Source: DATGFB01 sp032160545 (lineage in GTDB: Bacteria; Actinomycetota; Actinomycetes; Mycobacteriales; Jatrophihabitantaceae). From it: a stretch of 57,858 nucleotides of DNA. Positions 51,639-57,858 of this stretch are shown here, in pieces; the stretch's first letter is position 1, and the number at the start of each line of letters is the position of its first letter. The DNA lies in contig JAVHVN010000078.1 in the NCBI GenBank assembly GCA_032160545.1, positions 1 through 57,858 of the forward strand, read 5' to 3'. Under the pieces are notes generated by a model, which was given only the letters and a program-made list of their open reading frames with translations, was not told where the DNA came from and did not search any database. Both the position numbers and the translations under genes were made by a program.

Positions 51639-52699
51639 AGGACGTCGGGGCCGAGCGCCGTCACGCTTGCGGCGCCACACATCCGCAGGCACCGGCCGAT
51701 GTCCTCGATCAGGGAACTCAGCATCCTGGTCACCCCTTCCTCGCCGTGATTCGCGAGGGCCCACAGCACCGGACGACCGACGAGGACGGCACGCGCACCG
51801 AGCGCGAGCGCGCGCACCACGTCGGCACCGCACCGGACGCCGCCGTCCACGAGCACATCAGCCCGGTCGGCGACGGCATCCGCCACGTCCGCGAGAGCAT
51901 CCGCGGTGGCGACAGCCGCGTCCAGCTGTCGCCCGCCGTGATTCGACACGACGACCGCGGCCGCGCCGGCCTCGACGCAGATGCGGGCATCGTCCGGATG
52001 CAGTACGCCCTTGACCGCGACCGGCAGGCCGCTGATGTCGCGCACCCACCCGATCATGTCCGGGTCGAGGTCCGCCTCGAGCCGGGTCGAGTAGGCGGCG
52101 TCCAGGCCCGCGCCGCCGAGGTTCGGCAGCCCGATGCCGTCCGCGTGCGGCAAGGCGTACCCGTGGCGGCGATCGCGGCGGCGGTCACCGGGGACGGTCG
52201 CATCGACGGTGAGCACCGCCGCGGTGAACCCGCTCGCGGCAGCGCGCTGCAGCAGGTCGGCGGTGAGCCCTCGATCCTGAAGGATGTAGGCCTGGAACCA
52301 CTGGACGCCGCCCGGAGCTGCCGCCCGCACGTCTTCCAGCCGCGTGGTTGCGTACGTCGACAGGGTCATGGCGGCGCCCGCCCGTGCTGCCGCAACCGCG
52401 CTGGCCCGCTCGCCGTCAGGATGGGCCAGGCGTTGGTAGCCCATCGGTGCGATCGCGACCGGGGCGGCGAGTCGGCTACCGAGCACCGTCACCGACAGGT
52501 CCGGGTGGGCTGCCGGGCGGAGGACATGCGGCCGCAGTCGGATCGCACGCCATGACGCCAGGTTCAACGCCAGCGCGGATTCGTCGCCGGCGCCGCCCGC
52601 GAAGAAGTCGTACACCGCGGGATGCAGGATCGCCTTCGCCGCCATCTCCACCCGATCGGGATCGGCGTAGTCGACGTCGATGGCCTCAGTACCCGACAT
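51605..52699 (-). CDS. FMN-dependent alpha-hydroxyacid dehydrogenase/oxidase
   Basis: 364 residues from ATG 52699, overlapping the previous gene by 14 bases. It belongs to the lactate/mandelate/glycolate oxidase family: YDFFAGGAGDE, VAIAPMGYQRLAHPDGE, STYATTRLEDV, AVKGVLHPDDA, the catalytic His in VVSNHGGRQLD, and DGGVRCGADVVRALALGARAVLVGRP (split over the phosphate site). It oxidises an L-2-hydroxy acid to a 2-oxo acid. Last gene of the operon starting with livH. Confidence 0.92.
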   Translation of the reverse strand: MSGTEAIDVDYADPDRVEMAAKAILHPAVYDFFAGGAGDESALALNLASWRAIRLRPHVLRPAAHPDLSVTVLGSRLAAPVAIAPMGYQRLAHPDGERASAVAAARAGAAMTLSTYATTRLEDVRAAAPGGVQWFQAYILQDRGLTADLLQRAAASGFTAAVLTVDATVPGDRRRDRRHGYALPHADGIGLPNLGGAGLDAAYSTRLEADLDPDMIGWVRDISGLPVAVKGVLHPDDARICVEAGAAAVVVSNHGGRQLDAAVATADALADVADAVADRADVLVDGGVRCGADVVRALALGARAVLVGRPVLWALANHGEEGVTRMLSSLIEDIGRCLRMCGAASVTALGPDVLARTRQRPRGR

Positions 52700-53621
52700 C
52701 GACGTCGACGATGCCGGTGAGCGGCTTGCCGGTCGCGAAGCGCTCGACGTTGTCCGCAACCCGCGCGAGCAGGTACGGCACCGACAGCGCGGCCGGGCAC
52801 GACACGTGCGGAGTGATCAGGCAGTTGTCGAAACCCCAGAGCGGATGGTCTGCCGGGAGCGGCTCGGGGTCCGTCACGTCGAGCACAGCGCCACCAAGAT
52901 GCCCGTCGGCCAGTGCGGAGACGACCGCGTCGGTGACGACGTGCTGTCCGCGCGCGACGTTGACGAGCCACGCACCGGCAGGCAGGGCGGCCAGCACGGG
53001 CGCGTCGACCATGCCGGCCGTCTCCGGCGTGAGCGCCGCTGCCACGACCAGTACCGCCGTTCCCGGGATGACCTCGGCGAGCCGATCGGACTGCACCGTC
53101 CGTGCAGCCCCCGGTGCCGCGCCCGGGCCGCGCCGCACGACCGTGACCGAGCAGTCGAACGGCGCGAGCATGGCCGTGAGGGCGGTGGCAATGCCGCCGC
53201 CCCCGATGATCGTCACGTCGGCACCGAGCAGCGACCGTGCCGGCTGCTCCTTCCACGACCGCTCCCGCGCGTACGCCGGCAGGCTCCGCATCCCGGCCAG
53301 CAGTCCGGCGATCGTGTACTCGGCGATCGGTCGCGAGTAGCAGCCCTTCGCCGAGGTCCACACCCGGCTCGCGTCGAGCGCTGGCACCAAGCGGTCGATT
53401 CCGGCGGTCACGAACTGCACCCACCGCACATCCGGCAACCCGGCGAGCGTCTCGGCGAGCAGCTCCGGATCGCGCCAGCGGGTCCAGATCAGCCCCTCGG
53501 CCTCGTCCGGACCCGTGACCGTGCCGCCGCCGGCCTCGATCGCCGCGGTCAGTTCGCCGAGCGACGCCGGCATCGCGTCGGTGGCGTCCGGCAGCACGGC
53601 GAGACGGGGCACCGGACTCAC
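52686..53621 (-). CDS. D-2-hydroxyacid dehydrogenase family protein
   Basis: 311 residues from GTG 53621, overlapping the aldolase stop (GTGA). The frame is open far upstream, but that part shadows other genes. Rossmann motif IIGGGGIATAL, VNVARGQHVV with the substrate Arg, DVTDPEPLPADHPLW with Glu, and LITPHVSC with the catalytic His. The N-terminal lobe is shorter than in the paralogue at 11106. With the next gene it could invert or oxidise both D- and L-forms of a 2-hydroxy acid. Confidence 0.87.
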   Translation of the reverse strand: MSPVPRLAVLPDATDAMPASLGELTAAIEAGGGTVTGPDEAEGLIWTRWRDPELLAETLAGLPDVRWVQFVTAGIDRLVPALDASRVWTSAKGCYSRPIAEYTIAGLLAGMRSLPAYARERSWKEQPARSLLGADVTIIGGGGIATALTAMLAPFDCSVTVVRRGPGAAPGAARTVQSDRLAEVIPGTAVLVVAAALTPETAGMVDAPVLAALPAGAWLVNVARGQHVVTDAVVSALADGHLGGAVLDVTDPEPLPADHPLWGFDNCLITPHVSCPAALSVPYLLARVADNVERFATGKPLTGIVDVDVGY

Positions 53622-54343
53622 GCCCGTCCGGCCGCTCTCTCGAACAGTGCTGGTTCGTCGCGCTGCAGCCTGCGCAGGTTCGCCTCCCACATGTTCTTGC
53701 GGAAGTAGCGGTCGTACAGGGGCTTTGTCTGGTCGAGGTGACGCTGCACGATCGGCGCTCCCCCGTAGCCGCGTGCGGCCAGATCCCAGTTCGCTGCCTT
53801 CTCGAGCGCGATGCCGTCGATCACGACGTCCGGAAGCGTCGGCGCGGCGCTGAACATGCCATGACCCGGCAAGATCAGTACCCGGCGTGAACCGAGCGTC
53901 GCGGCGAGCCGCTCGCACGCCGCGGAACCCCGGTCGCCGTCGTCCTCGGCAAGCACCTGCTCGTCGAAGAACAGCGTCGACATCTCGTTGTACATGCCGA
54001 TCGGTGCCCGAGTCGTGGACAGCACGGAAACCGCGTGGGAATGGGTGTGCACGATCGCAGTGACGTCCGCACGGCGACGCAGGACGGCCAGCGCGATCCC
54101 GGCCGCGCGGGAGACCCGGGCAGGCAGCTGCTCGGCGTGCATCTCGACATCCACCTCCACGATGTCGTCCGGAGAGACCGTGTCCTCCGGTGCGGCCGGC
54201 GTGATCAGGATCGATCGGGACCCTGCATGCCGCGCGGCGAGAAGTCCGAAGCTCGCGCTGCCGGCGCCCTCGCGCGCGAGGATTCGCCGGCCGGCTGCGA
54301 GGTACAGCCGGACTGTCGCAGTGTCGAGTGCGACGGCGCTCAT
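53618..54343 (-). CDS. class II aldolase/adducin-family protein
   Basis: 241 residues from ATG 54343, which overlaps the livF stop by four bases. It has zinc His-x-His in VHTHSHAVS, a third His in LPGHGMF, and SFGLLAARHAG at the start. The C-terminal tail (YFRKNMWEANLRRLQRDE) is longer than in fuculose aldolase. Probably a hydroxyacid or hydroxyketone aldolase/decarboxylase for the substrate brought in by the adjoining transporter. Confidence 0.86.
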   Translation of the reverse strand: MSAVALDTATVRLYLAAGRRILAREGAGSASFGLLAARHAGSRSILITPAAPEDTVSPDDIVEVDVEMHAEQLPARVSRAAGIALAVLRRRADVTAIVHTHSHAVSVLSTTRAPIGMYNEMSTLFFDEQVLAEDDGDRGSAACERLAATLGSRRVLILPGHGMFSAAPTLPDVVIDGIALEKAANWDLAARGYGGAPIVQRHLDQTKPLYDRYFRKNMWEANLRRLQRDEPALFERAAGRA

Positions 54344-55068
54344 GGCGCGCGGTTCTCGACTTCGGCAAGCGACGACTGGCCGAGGTAGGAGTCGATGAGC
54401 GCCTCGCGGCTGCCCAGTTCCTCACTCGTGCCCTGCATGGCAACGCGCCCGTCGACGAGGACGTATCCCCGCTGGCACAGATCGATCGCGGCCACCGCGT
54501 TCTGCTCGACCAGCAGGACGGGCGTTCGCTCGCTGACCGCCTTGAGGGCGGCAAAGACGTTCTTGACGACGATCGGGGCGAGGCCCAGCGAGGGCTCGTC
54601 GAGCAGCAGCAGCCTCGGCGCCGCGACGAGCCCACGACCGATCGCGACCATCTGCTGTTCGCCACCCGACAGCGCCCAGCCGGCCCGCTTGGCGATCGGC
54701 CGAAGGGCAGGGAACAGGTCGTACACATCGTCGATCGAGTACCCGCCGGTGCGGCCGCCGCGCGACGTCTGCCCGATCTGCAGGTTTTCGTGCACGTTGA
54801 GCGAGCCGAACAACCGTCGGCCCTCGGGGACATGTACCAGCCCGATGCGGGCGATCTTCTCCGGCGTCATCCTGCGCAGCGAGACGCCGTCGAACTCGAT
54901 TGTTCCCTTGAACTCCACCAGGCCGGAAATCGCCTTGAGCGTCGAGGTCTTCCCCGCTCCGTTGGGACCGAGCAGCGCCACCGCCGACGAGGCCCCGACT
55001 GATATCCGGCAGTCGACGACGGCCTCGGTACCCGCGTAGTTCACGCACAGTCCGGATACCTCGAGCAC
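54340..55068 (-). CDS. livF: LivF-type ABC ATPase
   Basis: 242 residues. GTG 55068 with GGGGG upstream is preferred to the TTG at 55095, which lies inside livG. Walker A GPNGAGKTS, Q-loop region, signature LSGGEQQMVAIGRGL, Walker B LLLLDEPSLGLAP and the LVEQNA segment fit LivF. It powers uptake with LivG, LivM and LivH. Transcribed from livH towards the aldolase. Confidence 0.93.
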   Translation of the reverse strand: MLEVSGLCVNYAGTEAVVDCRISVGASSAVALLGPNGAGKTSTLKAISGLVEFKGTIEFDGVSLRRMTPEKIARIGLVHVPEGRRLFGSLNVHENLQIGQTSRGGRTGGYSIDDVYDLFPALRPIAKRAGWALSGGEQQMVAIGRGLVAAPRLLLLDEPSLGLAPIVVKNVFAALKAVSERTPVLLVEQNAVAAIDLCQRGYVLVDGRVAMQGTSEELGSREALIDSYLGQSSLAEVENRAP

Positions 55069-55069
55069 G

Positions 55070-55816
55070 TCAGACCCCCAGGTAGGCGTCGACAACGGCA
55101 GGATTGGTGAAAACCTCGTCCGGGCTGCCGTCGGCGATGACCTCGCCGAGTTGCAGCACGAGCATCCGCGAACAGATCCCGCGCAGGAAGTCGATCTTGT
55201 GATCGACGACGAGAATGGTCACTCCGTCGGCGGCGAACGACCTGATCAGCTCCGCCAGCGTCGACGTTTCGACCTGGTTCAGGCCGGCCGACGGCTCGTC
55301 CATGGCCAGGTACTTCGGTTTCGCGGCGATCGCCCGCGCTATCTCGAGATGTCGATTCTGACCGTAGGCGAGCCCTTCCGCGGAACGGTTCGCGAGATGT
55401 CCGAGGCCCACCCTGTCGAGCGCTGCCTTCGCCTCGTCGATGCGGACCCGTTCGGATCGCCACATGAACGGACGGGAGAGGAACGAGCCGAGCAGACCGA
55501 TGCCGCGGCGGTCGCTCGCCGACAGCATCACGTTCTCGATGCACGACAGTTCGGTGAACACCTGCGGAGTCTGAAAGGTGCGCAGGAAGCCCGCTCGGCG
55601 TGGGCGCGCCGGGCGGTTCAACGGGATCGCCGTTCCGTCGATCTCGACCGAGCCGGACGCTCGCGTGAGACCGCCGATCGCGTTCAACAGGGTGCTCTTG
55701 CCGGAGCCGTTGGGCCCGACGATCCCGAGCACCTCGCCTTCCCGGAGTTCGAGCGACACCTTCTTGACGGCGTACACGCCCCCGTAGTGGACGCTGATGT
55801 CAGCGGCTTTCAGCAC
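55070..55816 (-). CDS. livG: LivG-type ABC ATPase
   Basis: 248 residues from ATG 55816, overlapping livM by 17 bases. Walker A GPNGSGKST, FLRTFQTPQVF after the Q-loop (typical of LivG), signature LAYGQNRHLEIARAI and Walker B LAMDEPSAGLN, then VVDHKIDFL. Second ATPase of the importer. Confidence 0.93.
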   Translation of the reverse strand: MLKAADISVHYGGVYAVKKVSLELREGEVLGIVGPNGSGKSTLLNAIGGLTRASGSVEIDGTAIPLNRPARPRRAGFLRTFQTPQVFTELSCIENVMLSASDRRGIGLLGSFLSRPFMWRSERVRIDEAKAALDRVGLGHLANRSAEGLAYGQNRHLEIARAIAAKPKYLAMDEPSAGLNQVETSTLAELIRSFAADGVTILVVDHKIDFLRGICSRMLVLQLGEVIADGSPDEVFTNPAVVDAYLGV

Positions 55817-56894
55817 GACGGATCAACCCCCTCGTTGCCTTGCCGAGTGTGCCGACGATGCCGTCGGGCAGCACGATGATCGTTATCAGGAGCAGGAACG
55901 AGTAGATGACCGTCTCGTAGCTCTGCACGGAGCGAAGCCATTCGGGCAACCACGTGAAGAACATCGCCCCGACCACGGGCCCCCAGATCGAGCGCAGTCC
56001 GCCGAGCAACACCATCAGGTACAGGTCGATCGCGAGCCCGACACCGAAGCCGTCGGGAGTGATGGCGCCGATGGAGTGCGCCTCGATCGAGCCTGCGATC
56101 CCGGCCAGCGCGCATCCGTAGGCGAACAGCATGATGGCGATCCGGTAGACCGGCACGCCACTGGCCTGCGCGACCAGCGGAACCTGCTTGGTCGCTATCG
56201 CGTTGCGCCGCATCGGCGACCGCTCGACGAGCATGCTCGCGAGCAGCACGAGGACGATCACGACGAGGACGAACCAGAACTGGTCTTGTGCGCTCAGGTA
56301 GACGCGCCCGCCGATCTGCATCGGCACGATCCCGGACACCGCTCCTGACTCATCACCGGCCAGGAACTTCCAGTTGGCGAAGCCCAACCCCATCAGCTCT
56401 GCGACGGCAAGCGCTCCGACGGCGAAGTACAGGTGCTTTGCGCGTCGCAGGATCAGCCCTACGACGATCGCAACCACGAAGGAGACCGCGATCGCGCTGA
56501 CGAATCCGGTGAGGAAGCCATGCGCGTCGCCGACCTTCGCCGACGTATAGGCGCCCAGGCCCATGAACGCCGCCTGCGAGAAGGCGAAGAGCCCGCCGAG
56601 CGAATAGGCGAAGTACAGTCCCATCGCGGCGATCGCATAGGTGAGGGCGGTGACCATCACGCCCAGCCGGTAACTGTCGGTGCTGAATGCGGCACCGAAG
56701 ATGGCCATCAGGGCGGCGAACACGACGACCTGCAGGTACACGTGCCGGCGATAGACCGGTGGCCCGTACTCGGGAAGCCTGCCGCGCAGCCACCGCAACG
56801 CCGGCCGTTCGCCTCGGCCGCTCCCCCCGGCCGCCGGCGCGTCTGCGCGAGGGCGCTGCTTGGATGCGGTGAGGCCAGGTTCAGAGACGGCCAC
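55800..56894 (-). CDS. livM: LivM-type ABC permease
   Basis: 364 residues from GTG 56894 with AGGGGAGA upstream, overlapping livH by 14 bases. A Pro/Arg-rich cytoplasmic N-terminus (about 45 residues) precedes eight or so membrane helices. The conserved GLYFAYSLGGLFAFSQAAFMG region and the loop KQVPLVAQASGVPVYR are LivM-like. It forms the channel with LivH. Confidence 0.92.
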   Translation of the reverse strand: MAVSEPGLTASKQRPRADAPAAGGSGRGERPALRWLRGRLPEYGPPVYRRHVYLQVVVFAALMAIFGAAFSTDSYRLGVMVTALTYAIAAMGLYFAYSLGGLFAFSQAAFMGLGAYTSAKVGDAHGFLTGFVSAIAVSFVVAIVVGLILRRAKHLYFAVGALAVAELMGLGFANWKFLAGDESGAVSGIVPMQIGGRVYLSAQDQFWFVLVVIVLVLLASMLVERSPMRRNAIATKQVPLVAQASGVPVYRIAIMLFAYGCALAGIAGSIEAHSIGAITPDGFGVGLAIDLYLMVLLGGLRSIWGPVVGAMFFTWLPEWLRSVQSYETVIYSFLLLITIIVLPDGIVGTLGKATRGLIRRAESR

Positions 56895-57756
56895 TGAGTT
56901 CTCCCCTGAACAGACCCTCGGGTCGCAGCGCGATCACGAGCAGAATGGCGATGAACGGGAACGCCTCGCGAACACTGCTCGAAAGGTAGCCGCCACCCCA
57001 CTGCTCGACCAGGCCGAGCACCACGGACCCGAGGACCACCCCGGTCAGCCGTCCGAACCCGCCGATGATCGCCGCACCGAATGCGAAGAGCATCGGCGTG
57101 AAGCCCATGTCCGGAGTCAGCGCGGTGGCCGGCGCCAGCAGGACGCCCGCGATTCCCGCGATGGCGCTCGACAGCGCGAAGGTGATCAGTGAGAGACGGT
57201 TCACCGCGATGCCTTGCAGCCGAGCAGTGTCCCGGTCGGCGGCCAAGGCGCGCACCTGCCTGCCGAAACTCGTGCGCGTGAACAGCAGGCCGAGCAACGC
57301 CACGCCACCGATCGTCAGTCCGATGATCAGCAGTGAGTGGTTGAAGACCGGCGCTCCGAGGACCTTGGTGGTGCCGAATCCCACCGGGCTGCCGAGGCTG
57401 CGCAACTGCGGACCCTGCCAGAGCACGATGATGCCCTCGATGGCGAATCCACCGGCCAATGTCGAGAGCAGCACCGTGTCCGGCGGCCGATTGCGCAGCG
57501 GCGCATACGCGAGCCGCTCGAGCACCAGGCCCACCAAGCCCATCGCCACGATCACGACGAGATATCCGACGCCGAGGGGCAGGTTGAGATCCTTGGTCGC
57601 CCAGAAGCCGACGTAGCCACCGAGCGCGACGAGGCCGAACTGCGCCGCGTTGACCACCCCGGTGGCCTTGTACATGATCAGGATGCCCAGCGACACCAGG
57701 GTGTAGATCGCACCCAGCGAGAGCCCGCTGAATGTCAGCGCGACGAATTTCTCCAC
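56881..57756 (-). CDS. livH: LivH-type ABC permease
   Basis: 291 residues from GTG 57756 with GAGGAGG upstream. About eight membrane segments; ILIMYKATGVVNAAQFGLVALGGYVGF (split by a helix turn) and DRDTARLQGIAVNRL are the family landmarks. First gene of the right-hand operon. The substrate-binding protein is not seen and would lie beyond the right edge or elsewhere. Confidence 0.92.
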   Translation of the reverse strand: MEKFVALTFSGLSLGAIYTLVSLGILIMYKATGVVNAAQFGLVALGGYVGFWATKDLNLPLGVGYLVVIVAMGLVGLVLERLAYAPLRNRPPDTVLLSTLAGGFAIEGIIVLWQGPQLRSLGSPVGFGTTKVLGAPVFNHSLLIIGLTIGGVALLGLLFTRTSFGRQVRALAADRDTARLQGIAVNRLSLITFALSSAIAGIAGVLLAPATALTPDMGFTPMLFAFGAAIIGGFGRLTGVVLGSVVLGLVEQWGGGYLSSSVREAFPFIAILLVIALRPEGLFRGELSGRL

Positions 57757-57832
57757 CCGGCCTCCTCAGTGTCGCGATGGTCGTGCGATCCACGGCTTGC
57801 GGTGAATCACACGGCTGCCCAACCCGGGCGCC

Positions 57833-57858
57833 GGCGTTCGCCCCATGGGGCGAACGCC
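57833..57858. repeat. perfect 26-bp palindrome at the right edge
   Basis: GGCGTTCGCCCCATGGGGCGAACGCC reads the same on both strands and ends exactly at the window end, 77 bases upstream of the livH start. It may extend beyond the window. It could be an operator, a terminator stem of an unseen gene, or a fold-back at a contig end. Confidence 0.5.

Noticed and set aside
1..57858. tRNA, rRNA, CRISPR arrays, insertion sequences, prophage genes
   Set aside because: None was recognised; no transposase, integrase or regularly spaced repeats were seen on either strand.

Overview
The window is GC-rich, densely packed DNA from an actinobacterium. The evidence is strong G/C third-position codon use, frequent GTG starts, twin-arginine and lipoprotein signals, mycofactocin-type SDRs, a multi-GAF histidine kinase, a KstR2-type TetR regulator and an ipdABC operon. 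It looks like a soil or environmental member of the Mycobacteriales/Frankiales/Pseudonocardiales breadth; species cannot be told from the sequence. No rRNA, tRNA, CRISPR array, insertion sequence or phage module was seen.

Left part (1-11 kb): housekeeping or signalling genes. They are a truncated membrane protein, a divergent polysaccharide-deacetylase lipoprotein, an unknown protein, an MMPL transporter, a SnoaL-(GAF)4-histidine kinase, a STAS anti-sigma antagonist, two tiny Cys-rich proteins, an MBL-fold hydrolase and a ParB/sulfiredoxin-like protein.

From about 11 kb to the right edge almost every gene looks catabolic. 11.1-17.6 kb (minus): 2-hydroxyacid dehydrogenase, XRE-cupin regulator, SDR, acyl-CoA synthetase, alpha/beta hydrolase and mycofactocin-type SDR. 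18.4-24.7 kb (plus): a branched-chain-type ABC importer in which one permease and both ATPases are fused in a single 860-residue chain, followed by a type-B carboxylesterase. 24.7-34.8 kb: a gamma-carbonic-anhydrase-like protein, an SDR, a TIM-barrel protein, a KstR2-like repressor, an ACAD10/11-like dehydrogenase, an HSL-type hydrolase, a luciferase-like monooxygenase (LLM), an SDR, and the overlapping operon ipdA-ipdB-ipdC. 34.9-42.9 kb (minus): cyclase-family protein, APH-like kinase, two dehydrogenases, GntR regulator, zinc alcohol dehydrogenase, CoA ligase and thioesterase. 43.0-48.6 kb (plus): VOC protein, nucleophile-less alpha/beta hydrolase, second LLM, a degenerate RibBA paralogue, a 3-hydroxyisobutyrate-dehydrogenase-like protein and an intact RibBA. 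48.6-57.8 kb: SDR, class II aldolase, amidohydrolase, then a seven-gene minus-strand operon of a second Liv-type importer with a class II aldolase, a D-2-hydroxyacid dehydrogenase and an FMN alpha-hydroxyacid dehydrogenase.

The main observation is a regulon. Five palindromes built on CAAGCGCTTG fit, exactly or with one mismatch, the published KstR2 operator AnCAAGnnCTTGnT. They sit in front of catabolic genes here, and a KstR2-like gene lies in the middle. In mycobacteria KstR2 controls breakdown of the last two steroid rings. Here ipdABC is present, but the usual partners (fadD3, fadE30, ipdF, echA20, fadA6) are not in the window. Instead there are two LLM flavin monooxygenases, flavin-synthesis genes, unusual hydrolases and hydroxyacid enzymes. 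I infer a related but undescribed pathway for a cyclic (terpenoid-, steroid- or alicyclic-like) substrate that passes through an IpdAB-type ring-opening step. The substrate is unknown.
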